Program-made: the position numbers and the translations under genes
In this document: positions 8,204 to 17,186 of the stretch, piece after piece
Numbering within the stretch: position 1 is the first letter of the stretch
Layout: each line of letters starts with the position of its first letter
The notes under the pieces: model-generated
The model's database searches: none
Seen by the model: the letters and a program-made list of their open reading frames with translations, nothing else
Told to the model about the DNA's origin: nothing
Source: Armatimonadetes bacterium UBA1398
GTDB lineage: Bacteria; Armatimonadota; Zipacnadia; UBA1398
Assembly: GCA_002305165.1 (NCBI GenBank)
Contig: DBQI01000065.1
Span: forward strand, 265,997-329,996
Length of the DNA stretch: 64,000 nt
Reading direction: 5' to 3'

Positions 8204-9331
8204 ATGACATCGATCCTCCGCAGCAGGCAGTTCCGCGACGCTGACCACCTCATGATCGCCGCCATGGCGGGGATCGTGATCCTTGGCATGCTGACCCTAC
8301 GGACCATACCTGGCGCCGATGCTCGTCGCCAAGCTCTCCTGTTTGCAGTCGGCATTGGCTTCTTCCTGGTTGCTGCCTACTTCGACTATGGCCTCCTGAG
8401 GCATGCCTGGCAGGCACTGTACTGGGCGACCTTGGCGGCGCTGGTCATAGTCCTTGTGCTCGGTCCCCGCATCTTCGGCGCCAAGGGTTTCATTTCCCTG
8501 CTCGGGCTGCAGTTCCAGCCGTCGGAGTTCGCTAAGGTTGTGCTCATCGCGTGTCTGGCCGTGTACTGCGCCGATGTGGGATCACGCATCCGCGATGGCC
8601 TCGAGTTCACCGTGTGCTTCTTCTCGCTGGCCGCCCCCCCCATGTTCCTGGTGCTCGCGGGCAAGGACCTGGGCACCACGCTCGTGCTCATGGCCATATG
8701 GATCGGGGTCATGTACTTCGCCGGCGCGAATCTCTGGCATATAGCCGCCTTCCTGGTCGCCGGTATGGTGATAACGAAACTTCTGTGGGACCAAGGCTTC
8801 ATACCTGAGTACATGATGAAACGCGTCATGGCATGGGTGACACCTAACGAGTTCGTGTCCATCGATGCCGACCCGCGCCAGACTGGGCTGCAGTACCTCA
8901 GGGCGCGCCAGGCGATCGGCGCTGGAGGGGTATGGGGGCAGGGGTACGGCCAGGGCCTCTTGACTCAGACGGGCAAAGTCGCCGCACAGGAGACGGACAT
9001 GACGTTCTCGGCGCTAGCGGAGGAGATGGGCTTCGTCTTCTCGGCGGGGCTCGTGCTGCTCTATGCCGTCGTCATATGGCGAGGCCTGGGCACGATCGCG
9101 CAGACGCAGCATGACCTGGGGCGGTACCTGGCCGCGGGTGTAGTATCGTATCTGGCGTTTGAGCTCGTGGTGAACGTGGGGATGAACATCGGGCTACTGC
9201 CCATCACCGGTATCCCCTTGCCTTTGTTCTCCCGAGGCGGCTCAAACCTGATCACCACCATGATCGCCCTGGGTTTGCTCGTGAACGTGCACCTCAGGCG
9301 ACGCCGGATCACGTTCGAAGCCGCCACATAG
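8204..9331 (+). CDS. rodA: RodA-type SEDS family peptidoglycan polymerase
   Basis: An integral membrane protein of about 375 residues with some ten hydrophobic helices. The SEDS signatures are present: FQPSEFAKVVLI, the ALAEEMGFVFS segment and a final LPLFSRGGSNLI. SEDS proteins polymerise glycan strands from lipid II together with a class B penicillin-binding protein; RodA does this for side-wall growth and FtsW for septation. RodA is preferred because of IPLPLFSRGGS near the end. ATG 8204 gives a short N-terminal tail; GTG 8147 is in frame and sits on the likely transcription start, so the start is uncertain. No mreBCD or pbp2 gene is adjacent. Confidence 0.85.
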   Translation: MTSILRSRQFRDADHLMIAAMAGIVILGMLTLRTIPGADARRQALLFAVGIGFFLVAAYFDYGLLRHAWQALYWATLAALVIVLVLGPRIFGAKGFISLLGLQFQPSEFAKVVLIACLAVYCADVGSRIRDGLEFTVCFFSLAAPPMFLVLAGKDLGTTLVLMAIWIGVMYFAGANLWHIAAFLVAGMVITKLLWDQGFIPEYMMKRVMAWVTPNEFVSIDADPRQTGLQYLRARQAIGAGGVWGQGYGQGLLTQTGKVAAQETDMTFSALAEEMGFVFSAGLVLLYAVVIWRGLGTIAQTQHDLGRYLAAGVVSYLAFELVVNVGMNIGLLPITGIPLPLFSRGGSNLITTMIALGLLVNVHLRRRRITFEAAT

Positions 9332-9361
9332 TCTTGCGAGGAGTGGGTTGATCCCCGCCAC

Positions 9362-10381
9362 ATGGAGCCGACCCTAGACCGTATCAAGGAGATCACCGCC
9401 GCGGGCAAGCACATCATTGCCTGGCAGGGCGTGCGTATCGTGGCTCCCGAGGAGTGGGAGCCAGGGGCGTTCTCGGGCGACTGGGGGGGCGGTTACATCC
9501 GACTGGATGAGCGGCTGGCTCCCCGGCTGGTGATACGGTGGCTCCCCGAGGACTCGACGGACAAGCTGTTCCGTAAGGCGAGTTCGCGCGCCGAGGCGAT
9601 CAAGCAGGTCGCCGACAACTACCTTGCGAGCCTGGAGAAGAGCCAGACCAAGAAGCGCAATGACTTGGTTCACGAGCGCGCTGACAGATTGCTCCCGCGG
9701 CGATCTCTGGACGTGAGTCCCGCCTCGTTCTTCCGGTGGAGATCGAAGGGCCGGCGCGAGACGGTCTACGGGGTCGGCTTCGCTGGGGAGTGTCCCACGT
9801 CGGGCCGCATTCTCCTGTGCGAGTGCACAGGGGAGGACGAAGAAGAGAACCAGCGGTCAGCGGCGGAGCTCCTGTCGACGCTGCGTCCTTACCCGCAATC
9901 CGATGAGGCGGTCTTGTGGAGCACCTTCGGCCTGCGTTTCGTGCTCCCCAAGGAGTGGACGCTCGCGGGCAGTAAGCTGACGGGTGGCCGCATCGAGTTC
10001 CGGTTCAAGCGCGATGATGACTCGCAGGTGGTGGTTCAGCGATGGATCGCCAATCTGTCCCTCGGTAGAGGCGACCTGGTCGCCTGGGCGAAGAAGCAGC
10101 TCGCGACGGACCTGCGGCGCGAGTTTCAGTTCCGGATGGAACGGGGACGTTGCCTCGGCCATGACGCTGTTCTTGCCGAGGGCACCATACGAGCCGCCAA
10201 GGAGCGCGTGGTGCACTCCACGCGCAAGTTCCTGAAGATCGAGACCCCCTTCCATCTGGTGTCAAGAGCATGGCACTGTGAGCCCGAGAACAAGATCTTC
10301 GTGGTGCGGGCGGTATGCAAGGAATCCGAGAAGGAGTTCGCCGATGAGATCGTGGCCAGGTTCGTGTGCCATGTGGAGTAG
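9362..10381 (+). CDS. Protein of unknown function with an internal duplication
   Basis: A 339-residue, apparently cytoplasmic protein without signal peptide or membrane helix. Two halves look alike: WQGVRIVAPEEW, then GGGYIRLDERLAPRLVIRW in the first, and TFGLRFVLPKEW, then GGRIEFRFKRDDD and VVVQRW in the second. It therefore appears to be a duplicated beta-rich domain. No family is recognised. The best purine-rich stretch, GAGGAG at 9338-9343, is 18 bases from ATG 9362, so the start is not well supported. The last 11 bases overlap the start of the next gene, which suggests translational coupling. Confidence 0.6.
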   Translation: MEPTLDRIKEITAAGKHIIAWQGVRIVAPEEWEPGAFSGDWGGGYIRLDERLAPRLVIRWLPEDSTDKLFRKASSRAEAIKQVADNYLASLEKSQTKKRNDLVHERADRLLPRRSLDVSPASFFRWRSKGRRETVYGVGFAGECPTSGRILLCECTGEDEEENQRSAAELLSTLRPYPQSDEAVLWSTFGLRFVLPKEWTLAGSKLTGGRIEFRFKRDDDSQVVVQRWIANLSLGRGDLVAWAKKQLATDLRREFQFRMERGRCLGHDAVLAEGTIRAAKERVVHSTRKFLKIETPFHLVSRAWHCEPENKIFVVRAVCKESEKEFADEIVARFVCHVE

Positions 10382-12059
10382 GCGATGGGTGACGGCGGCC
10401 GTGCTGTCGGCTCACGTCCTCGCAGCCCTGCCTGCCCTGGCGCAAACCCCCGGTGAGATCCCCCCGGCACAGCAGGCTCTGGCGGCCGTGCAAGAGGTGC
10501 GCCGGCTCCTGGACGAAGGCAACGTCGGCGAGGCGATCGTCAAGGCGTCCGAGGCGACCGAGCTTGACCCCAGGCTGGCAGCCGCGTGGCGCGCCCGCGC
10601 CGTGTGCCATCAACTCCGAGGCAATGACATCGAGGAAGACCGCGAGTTCGCCATCGCCTACTACTCGGCTTCGCTTCAGTTGGAGGAGTGGGAGGAGGCC
10701 CGTCGGCAGCTTCGTTCGCTCACCCAGGGCGGCCGTTATCCGAGGTGGGTGACGGAGGCAAGTCTGCAGTATCTGCCCGGGGCCTACGAACGCCGCACAC
10801 TCTCGATACGTGACGAGCGGCTGGGACCGGACCGCCAAGCCGATCTGGCCGTCGCCGTGAGCACCGCCCATCAGTACCCCGAGCGCGTCCCTAAGCAGCA
10901 TGCCATCTACGGGGACCGCTTCGCCGGCGTGGTCTATGGCCTCGTGGAGGAACCGGACGATCCGATGAAGCGGCTGCGGATGGTGGCCCGGGTCTTCTAT
11001 CCTACCGATACCCTCTCGATCACGGGTCACGACTATCTGGCTGAGGCGTCGAACACCGTCGCCGTACTGGCTCGGTTGTGCGCCTGCTACCGTGCTTACA
11101 TGGGCAAGTCGTCCTGGGACCGCTTGGCGCGCCCGGTCTCGCTCTACCTTGTTGAGGGCCCCTCCCTAGCGCCCGCGGGTGGCGCGCGAAGCGACGCCGC
11201 GATCTACAACGCCGATACTCCTCGAAGCCCCGAGCAATGGGTGGCTGACACGTGCGCCGCCTTCGGTGAGATGGCGATGCCCCTCGTCGGGCCTCTGCCT
11301 GGCTCGCCCATGTGGGCCGGAGGCGACATGGGACGGGCACTGTATTCGAAGTGGCTCGCCCTGAACTCTATAGACGGGGTGATCCCGTGGGGGGACGAGG
11401 AAGTCGAGATGGCCGGCGCCGGCGGCCCCAGCGCCGCCACGGCTCTCCAGGCTTTCATGTCCCAGGCGCCCAATGACGAGATGATGCTGGGACCGGTCGA
11501 GCAACCGGGGCAGATGGCCGCCGGCCTGGTGCTCTACGCCGACTCCATCCTGGGCGGTAGCGGGATGGAGTCCTTCCTCGTGCCTGGCGAGGAGTTGGCG
11601 CCGAGGAACCTCCTGTGGCGGTTCGCACAGATCCTGCGGGACAGGGATCCCGGTCAGGTGAGGGTTCCGGCAGGGCTCTTCATCACCGACGGATCGAACC
11701 CCGATGAGGCCTTCGACGTCGGCCAAGCGGACACCGCCTCCTGCTTCATGCTCCCCGAGTGCCCCGTGCGTTACCGGGTGTTCCTGGACGAGGGAGAGTG
11801 GAGCATCACCCTGGTGGGCCAGTCGTCGGGCGACGCTGACGGCGCGACGCGACTCGCTCTCCTGCTTGACGGCGGCCCACGTCGGCAGCCCGTGGAGATG
11901 ACCCTGGAGTTGCGCGGAGGTCGGAGGATCGTCTCCGGCGTGCTCCCGCCTCTCCGTGCCGGCTGGTACATGCTCACCCTCTCTCATGACAGCCCCGGCA
12001 ATACCATCGAGCTGTCATCAATCAGTTTCTCCGAACGCAAACCTGGCGGCGGCTTCTAG
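10371..12059 (+). CDS. Secreted TPR-like protein of unknown function
   Basis: About 562 residues. ATG 10371 lies inside the end of the preceding gene and opens a signal peptide VTAAVLSAHVLAALPALAQ. Residues 25-110 look like two tetratricopeptide-type helix pairs (EGNVGEAIVKASEATELDP, then LAAAWRARAVCHQLRG). The middle resembles a gluzincin-like or tool-like domain but no HExxH is seen. The C-terminal 100 residues form a beta-rich segment (ITLVGQSSGD, LALLLDGGPRR, YMLTLSHDSPG) like a pre-peptidase C-terminal domain. The protein is exported; the function is unknown. It is coupled to the upstream gene. Confidence 0.6.
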   Translation: MWSRRWVTAAVLSAHVLAALPALAQTPGEIPPAQQALAAVQEVRRLLDEGNVGEAIVKASEATELDPRLAAAWRARAVCHQLRGNDIEEDREFAIAYYSASLQLEEWEEARRQLRSLTQGGRYPRWVTEASLQYLPGAYERRTLSIRDERLGPDRQADLAVAVSTAHQYPERVPKQHAIYGDRFAGVVYGLVEEPDDPMKRLRMVARVFYPTDTLSITGHDYLAEASNTVAVLARLCACYRAYMGKSSWDRLARPVSLYLVEGPSLAPAGGARSDAAIYNADTPRSPEQWVADTCAAFGEMAMPLVGPLPGSPMWAGGDMGRALYSKWLALNSIDGVIPWGDEEVEMAGAGGPSAATALQAFMSQAPNDEMMLGPVEQPGQMAAGLVLYADSILGGSGMESFLVPGEELAPRNLLWRFAQILRDRDPGQVRVPAGLFITDGSNPDEAFDVGQADTASCFMLPECPVRYRVFLDEGEWSITLVGQSSGDADGATRLALLLDGGPRRQPVEMTLELRGGRRIVSGVLPPLRAGWYMLTLSHDSPGNTIELSSISFSERKPGGGF

Positions 12060-12100
12060 CCCCGCCCCTCATCACAGAACGCTGAACGGAGTCACAGACG

Positions 12101-12970
12101 TTGCTGAAGGTGTTCCGCAAGCTCGGGGATGTGCTCGCCCCTGGACGCAAGGTCGATAGCCACCTCCTGGATGATCTGGAGGAAGCGCTCATCGAGGCCG
12201 ACGTCAAAGCCGAGTTGGCTATGCGGCTGATCGAGGAACTGGGCAACGCCGCAAGGACGGGCCACGTCCGGGATGCCGAGGGGGTCCGCGAACTGCTGAG
12301 GACACGGGTCGCGGAGCTTCTGGACGGCGGGATGGACCGGTCGCTGGCCTACAGTTCCGAGCCGCCCACAGTGATTCTGGTCGTCGGCGTGAACGGCACG
12401 GGCAAGACGACCACCATCGGCAAGCTGGCGCACTACTACGAGCGGCACGGGCACAGGACGCTCATGGCCGCTGGGGACACCTTCCGAGCGGCGGCCATCG
12501 AGCAGCTGACGATCTGGGCTGAGAGGTCGGGCGCAGAGATCGTGGCCCACCGCGAGGGTGCGGATCCCGCAGCGGTGGTCTTCGACGCCCTCACCGCCGC
12601 GAAGGCGCGTGGTTACCACGAAGTCATCGTCGATACCGCAGGCCGGCTGCACACCAAGAGTAACCTCATGAAGGAGCTGGAGAAGATCCATCGGGTCTGC
12701 GAGAAGGCTCTCGGGCGGCCGGCGGATGAGGTGCTGCTTGTCATCGACGCCACGACCGGGCAGAACGCGATCCGGCAGGCCCAGGCCTTCGCTGAATCGG
12801 TCGATCTCACAGGCATCGTTCTGACGAAGCTGGACGGAACAGCTCGCGGAGGAGCCGTGCTGACCATCCAGTCGGACTTCGGCATCCCGGTCAAGCTCAT
12901 CGGTGTTGGCGAGAAGATCGAGGATCTGCTGAGTTTTGACCCCGTGTGGTTCAGTGATAACCTCTTCTAG
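12101..12970 (+). CDS. ftsY: Signal recognition particle receptor FtsY
   Basis: A 289-residue SRP GTPase of the NG type. An N-domain four-helix bundle comes first (HLLDDLEEALIEADVKAELA), then G1 GVNGTGKTTTIGKLA, DTFRAAAIEQL, G3 DTAGRLH, G4 TKLDGTARGG and the closing GVGEKIEDL. It docks ribosome-SRP complexes at the membrane for co-translational insertion. The acidic A domain of the E. coli protein is absent, as in many short FtsY proteins; the TKLDGTARGG and GVGEKIEDL forms separate it from Ffh, and there is no M domain. The start is TTG 12101 with CGGAG about 9 bases upstream. Confidence 0.95.
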   Translation: MLKVFRKLGDVLAPGRKVDSHLLDDLEEALIEADVKAELAMRLIEELGNAARTGHVRDAEGVRELLRTRVAELLDGGMDRSLAYSSEPPTVILVVGVNGTGKTTTIGKLAHYYERHGHRTLMAAGDTFRAAAIEQLTIWAERSGAEIVAHREGADPAAVVFDALTAAKARGYHEVIVDTAGRLHTKSNLMKELEKIHRVCEKALGRPADEVLLVIDATTGQNAIRQAQAFAESVDLTGIVLTKLDGTARGGAVLTIQSDFGIPVKLIGVGEKIEDLLSFDPVWFSDNLF

Positions 12971-12992
12971 GAGGGAGGCGGAGAGTCGACCC

Positions 12993-13667
12993 ATGGCCTT
13001 TGAGGTTGTCCTGTTCCCCTGGCAGACGGTGCTGTTCCCAGGCACCATCATGCCTATACGGGTTACCGAGGGAGCCCATCTCGAAGCGGTGCGCCATTGC
13101 CTGGATACCTCGACCCCCTTCGGCGTCGTGCTCGTCGAGCTGGTCGGGGCGGGACAAGGGATGCTCGCCGAGGTGGGGACTCTCGCGACGATCACGGACC
13201 ACGTGAAGCACGAGGATGGGGCGATAGAGGCGCTGGGCGTGGGGGGCCGGCGGTTCCGCATACGGGAGATCGTGCAGGAGGAGCCCTTCCTCCTGGCCCA
13301 AGTGGACGCGATGGAGGAGCAGGATTCCGCTGAACTCAGTCCCGCGGAGGTGGACTCGATCGAGGAGCTGACCGAGCAGTTCTGGCGCTATGCGAATCTG
13401 GCGCTACCGAAGCTGTCGAGCAGCCTGAGGATCCACCTTCCGAGTGATCCTCTGAGTCGGCTCAACTTGATCTGTTCGGCACTCCTGGTGCCCTTCCATC
13501 AGAAGCAGCAGCTCCTCGAGGAGGATGACCTACCACGCCGTGTGAGGGTGACCTACAACATCCTCAGACGAGAATCCGCCGAGCTTCAGGCTTTCCGGGC
13601 AGCTATGAAGGTGCTCCGCGGGGACGAGGATGCCCCGCCTGGCCCCGGACCTTTTAGCCTCAACTAA
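12993..13667 (+). CDS. Lon substrate-binding (LON-N) domain protein
   Basis: A 224-residue stand-alone protein matching the N-terminal domain of Lon protease: VLFPWQTVLFPGTIMPIRV at the start, then GTLATITDHVKHEDG, the ALGVGGRRFRI strand and a helical second half with LLVPFHQKQQLLE. No AAA or protease domain follows, so it is one of the small LON-domain proteins of unknown role, perhaps substrate binding. ATG 12993 is used; AGGAGGGAGG and GGAGAG precede it. It lies 22 bases after ftsY and probably shares its transcript. Confidence 0.85.
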   Translation: MAFEVVLFPWQTVLFPGTIMPIRVTEGAHLEAVRHCLDTSTPFGVVLVELVGAGQGMLAEVGTLATITDHVKHEDGAIEALGVGGRRFRIREIVQEEPFLLAQVDAMEEQDSAELSPAEVDSIEELTEQFWRYANLALPKLSSSLRIHLPSDPLSRLNLICSALLVPFHQKQQLLEEDDLPRRVRVTYNILRRESAELQAFRAAMKVLRGDEDAPPGPGPFSLN

Positions 13668-13838
13668 CCTCGCCCGAGTCCGTCGCGCCATCGTCCGGCC
13701 GCCGATGCGATCATGTCGCGCGCGTCCGCAACTCCATTTGTGCGTGTGCGGCCTTCACCCTCCCTCATTCGATAGGGCCTCGGCATGGCGAAGGCGAAGC
13801 AGCGCTGGGAGATCACCCACGATAGAGAGGCGACTGCG

Positions 13839-15350
13839 ATGCCGGACATCCTCGCTCTAGTAATGGACTGCGGCTCCACGAACATCACTGTGAGCGCCGT
13901 TGACAGCGCCGGCCGTATCGTCGGGTCAGCGACCCGTGCCAACGGACCGGAGCCCGATGAATCCGGACGACCGAGTTGGTTCGTCTGGGACCTGGACCGA
14001 ATCATGGAGCGCATTGGCGAGGCGTCGCGCGAGGCCACCGCTAACCTCGGCGATGCCCAGATCGTGGCGCTGGCCGTGACGACGTGGGGAGCCGACGGGG
14101 CTCCGGTTGACGGGGCAGGGCAGCTCACCCACCCCATCGTCTCATGGCAGTGTGGCCGCACTGAGGACTTGGCCGCGTCCTTCGCCAGCATCCACGATCC
14201 GTATGAGGCCTACCGGGTGACGGGGTACCAGGTGTTGCCGTTCAATACCCTGCTGAAGCTCATTTGGCTGCGCCGCAACGTCCCCGGCGCGCTCGACCGG
14301 GCGGAGACGTTCATGATGATGCCAGGCCTCATCTCCCATCGGCTGACAGGCGAGGTCTCGATCGACGCCACGTCGGCCGGGACCACCATGGCTGTCGACC
14401 TGTCCCGTCGGTCCTGGGCGCCAGAGCTGCTCGCCCATGCCGACGTCGCCCCTGACCTGTTCCCACGCTGGGTCGAGCCGGGCGAGGTCATCGGCGGACT
14501 GACCTCCGCCGCGGCGACGGAACTGGGGCTGCCAGCTGGTATCCCCGTGGTCGCTGCCGGTCACGACACTCAGTTCGCCGCCGTGGGCTCTGGCGCCGCG
14601 CCCGGCGAGGCTGTTCTCAGCTCGGGAACGTGGGAGATCCTCATGGCCCGGACTGAATGCCCTGCGCTCACGCGAGAGCTGTTCGATGGAGGCCTCATCG
14701 TGGAACTCGATCCCGTTCCGGGGCTCACGAACCCCCAGTTCCTGATGATGGGATCCGGCGCTCTGGAGTGGGTGCGCGAGCGACTCTACGACGACATTGG
14801 GGACCGGCGAGCCGCCTACCGTCAGATGATCGAGGAGGCGCAGTCGGTGCCTCCAGGCTGCGAGGGGCTGACGGCTCTGCCGCAGTTCCAGGCCGGCTCG
14901 GGGCCCAGCAAGCGCTACGGCACTGGCGGCGGCCTCCTCGGGCTGGATCTGCAGACCACGCGCGGCCAGATCTACCGTGCCATGCTGGAGGGCCTCGCCC
15001 TTCAACTCCGCCACGCTCTCGACATCCTGGGGCAGCTCCAGGCGTCCGACGTAGGCGCCGTACGCGTCGTGGGTGGCGGCTCCCGCAATGCTCTCTGGAA
15101 TCAGATCCGCGCGGACGTCTGCGGCGTGCCGGTAGCCACCTTGGAGCAGAAGGAGGCCACGGTGATGGGGGCGGCGATCTTCGCTTTCCTCGGGGCCGGT
15201 GTGTTCGGCAGCATCGAGGAGGCGAGGTCAGCGGTCACCGTGGAGGCCAGCTACGAGCCCTCCGCGGACTCAGCGGCCTATCAGGAGCTGTACGGACGGT
15301 ACTCCAACCTGCTTCCGTCGCTGCAGGACTATTTCGGCGCCCAGCCGTGA
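13839..15350 (+). CDS. fucK: FGGY-family carbohydrate kinase, L-fuculokinase-like
   Basis: About 503 residues. The ATPase fold opens with LALVMDCGSTNITV, and GHDTQFAAVGSG followed by VLSSGTWEILM is nearly identical to the matching part of E. coli L-fuculokinase, which phosphorylates L-fuculose. The conserved VRVVGGGSRN glycine motif near the C-terminus is present. ATG 13839 has GAGAGGCG about 7 bases upstream; ATG 13785 would add 18 residues. No fucose isomerase or aldolase is adjacent, so the substrate could be a related deoxy- or keto-sugar. A bacterioferritin gene follows in another frame. Confidence 0.75.
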   Translation: MPDILALVMDCGSTNITVSAVDSAGRIVGSATRANGPEPDESGRPSWFVWDLDRIMERIGEASREATANLGDAQIVALAVTTWGADGAPVDGAGQLTHPIVSWQCGRTEDLAASFASIHDPYEAYRVTGYQVLPFNTLLKLIWLRRNVPGALDRAETFMMMPGLISHRLTGEVSIDATSAGTTMAVDLSRRSWAPELLAHADVAPDLFPRWVEPGEVIGGLTSAAATELGLPAGIPVVAAGHDTQFAAVGSGAAPGEAVLSSGTWEILMARTECPALTRELFDGGLIVELDPVPGLTNPQFLMMGSGALEWVRERLYDDIGDRRAAYRQMIEEAQSVPPGCEGLTALPQFQAGSGPSKRYGTGGGLLGLDLQTTRGQIYRAMLEGLALQLRHALDILGQLQASDVGAVRVVGGGSRNALWNQIRADVCGVPVATLEQKEATVMGAAIFAFLGAGVFGSIEEARSAVTVEASYEPSADSAAYQELYGRYSNLLPSLQDYFGAQP

Positions 15351-15433
15351 TTCGAGGCAGGCAGCAAGCAGTGGAGGGCGAATGGCTAGGAGCGCCGGAA
15401 CACAGCCGGTGTCGTAGGAGGGAGACACAGACA

Positions 15434-15934
15434 GTGAGCAGATACCAGAAGAGCATCGACCTGCTGAACGAGGCGATCCGCAGAGAGATTCACGCCAGCA
15501 TCCAGTACATGTACTTCCACTTCCACGCGGACGATCAGGGCTACGATCCCCTATCGCAGCTATTCAAGCGCATAGCCATCCAGGAGATGGTGCATGCGGA
15601 GCGCCTCGCCGAGAGAGTCCTCTATCTCAAGGGCGAGGTCACTATGGAGCTCTCCCAGCCGATCGAGTATGTGAACGCCCCGGCCACGATGCTAGTCTTC
15701 TCCAAGGAACTTGAGGACGCGGCTGTCGTCATGTACAACGACTTCGCAAGGCAGTGCGGCGAGAACTCCGACGCTGCCTCCAAACGGCTATTCGAGGACC
15801 TCATCGGCGAGGAAGAGACCCACTTCGAGCAGTTCGATCTCCAGAATGAGCATCTCGAGAAGTACGGCGAGCAGTTCCTCGCCCTGCAGGGCATCGAGCG
15901 AAGCAAGTCCATGGGGGGATCCGGCGCGGCGTAG
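15434..15934 (+). CDS. bfr: Bacterioferritin-like iron storage protein
   Basis: A 166-residue four-helix ferritin. Diiron ligands are visible in AIRREIHASIQY, QEMVHAERL, KELEDAAVVMYNDF and IGEEETHFEQ. The EMVH segment matches E. coli bacterioferritin EMKH, where the Met binds haem, so haem binding is possible. It would oxidise and store iron in a 24-mer shell. GTG 15434 has AGGAGGGAG (15416-15424) at 9 bases and is strongly preferred over the longer frame that begins inside the kinase gene. A hairpin follows. Confidence 0.85.
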   Translation: MSRYQKSIDLLNEAIRREIHASIQYMYFHFHADDQGYDPLSQLFKRIAIQEMVHAERLAERVLYLKGEVTMELSQPIEYVNAPATMLVFSKELEDAAVVMYNDFARQCGENSDAASKRLFEDLIGEEETHFEQFDLQNEHLEKYGEQFLALQGIERSKSMGGSGAA

Positions 15935-15969
15935 GCTTCGATCGAGCGTCCCGCGCGCCAACCCACGCC

Positions 15970-16007
15970 AACGGGCCCGAGGCGGCTGCATAGCCCACGG
16001 GCCCGTT
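15970..16007 (+). terminator. Terminator-like hairpin after the bacterioferritin gene
   Basis: AACGGGCCCG (15970-15979) and CGGGCCCGTT (15998-16007) form a perfect 10-bp stem with an 18-base loop, 35 bases past the stop. The tail CGTGGTTGTGG is not a U tract. Confidence 0.55.
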
Positions 16008-16067
16008 CGTGGTTGTGGTCTGGTAGGCTCGCATTGCGTCTGCACGGTCTGAGCGGGAGGTTGTTCC

Positions 16068-17174
16068 ATGGAATTCCAGCGCACATGGCACGGCGCGACC
16101 GTGGATGGCCACGTACACATGGGGCCGGTGGATGAGGAGAGCGTGCTCTTAGACATCATGGGAGCGGCCGGCATCGGGCAAGCGGCCCTTGCCTCGATCC
16201 AGGATCCCCAGCGGGGCGCGGGCCTCGGCGGGCCCCTCATGATGAAGGCACGGCATCCGAGGCGGTTCTACGTCTTCGCGGGGCCCAACCACGCCCTCGC
16301 CTCAGCGCCGTCCGGAGCCGCGGTCCCATTGGCTGAGCAGGTGGGGAGGCTTCTTGCCGCAGGGTGCGATGGCATCAAGATGATCGATGGTAAGCCCACC
16401 TCCCGCCGAACGCTGAATGTCCCCGTCAGCGCCCCGTACTTCGCCGACTACTGGGAGGCGGTCGAGAGTCTCGATCTCCCACTCATATGGCACGTCGGCG
16501 ATCCTGAGGAGTTCTGGGATCCCTCCCGTGCCCCGGGGTGGGCGGTGGAGCAGAACTGGTGCTACGGGCCGGAGGATGTCCCGCTGGAGCAGCTCTACGC
16601 AGAGGTGGATGAGGTGCTGGAACGCCATCCCCGGCTGAGGGTCTCTTTCGCCCACTTCTACTTCCTCTCCGCTGACCTTCGGCGCGCGGCACGTTTCCTG
16701 GACGCTCATCCCACCGTTCGCTTCGACCTCGCGCCGGGCATCGAGATGCTCTATAACACCTCACGCAATCCCGACGCCGCCCGTGACTTCTTCATCCGGT
16801 ACTCCGACCGCATCATCTTTGGCACGGACATCTTCACGGAATTGACCGCCGCCGAGGCGCTTGCGAGAGCGGGTATCGTGCAGCGGTGGCTGGAGACGGA
16901 GGACGAGTTCCGGGTGCCGCCCGAAGCCGACTTCCTGCTCGGCCCTCCCACGGATGGGGTGATCCGAGGGCTAGCCCTGCCGGACGGCGTACTCGAGCGG
17001 ATCTACCAGGGCAACTTCGCGGACCTAGCGGGCACAGAGCCGAGACCCATCGAACTGGCCGCCGCCGCTGACCTCTGTCACGCTATCGCGGGCGTCGCGG
17101 AGGCGCTCTCCGGTACGCCAGCATCCCAGACGGAGGCCGGATACGCTGCCCAGATGCTCGAAGCCATGGCCTGA
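16068..17174 (+). CDS. Amidohydrolase family protein (metal-dependent, TIM barrel)
   Basis: A 368-residue amidohydrolase-2-like protein. The N-terminal VDGHVHMG gives the HxH metal pair, LIWHVGDPEEFWDP gives a further metal His, FAHFYFLS another His region, and IIFGTDIF the catalytic Asp. Such enzymes hydrolyse or decarboxylate ring carboxylates, lactones or amides; the substrate is not predictable here. There is no signal peptide. GGGAGG stands about 12 bases before ATG 16068. It converges on GH127 with a 12-base gap, and no terminator is visible between them. Confidence 0.75.
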   Translation: MEFQRTWHGATVDGHVHMGPVDEESVLLDIMGAAGIGQAALASIQDPQRGAGLGGPLMMKARHPRRFYVFAGPNHALASAPSGAAVPLAEQVGRLLAAGCDGIKMIDGKPTSRRTLNVPVSAPYFADYWEAVESLDLPLIWHVGDPEEFWDPSRAPGWAVEQNWCYGPEDVPLEQLYAEVDEVLERHPRLRVSFAHFYFLSADLRRAARFLDAHPTVRFDLAPGIEMLYNTSRNPDAARDFFIRYSDRIIFGTDIFTELTAAEALARAGIVQRWLETEDEFRVPPEADFLLGPPTDGVIRGLALPDGVLERIYQGNFADLAGTEPRPIELAAAADLCHAIAGVAEALSGTPASQTEAGYAAQMLEAMA

Positions 17175-17186
17175 CCGCTACGCCCG

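Noticed and set aside
9199..9273. RodA reads SRGGS where many SEDS proteins have SYGGS
   Set aside because: This position varies in RodA proteins, so the change alone does not suggest altered function.
12092..13261. 389-codon open frame opposite ftsY and the LON-domain gene
   Set aside because: The plus-strand genes have full motifs; the antisense product looks like low-complexity GC-rich reading.
14657..15433. Frame running from inside the FGGY kinase into the bacterioferritin gene
   Set aside because: The upstream part overlaps kinase codons and reads as Arg-rich nonsense; GTG 15434 has an excellent ribosome site, so this is not a fusion.
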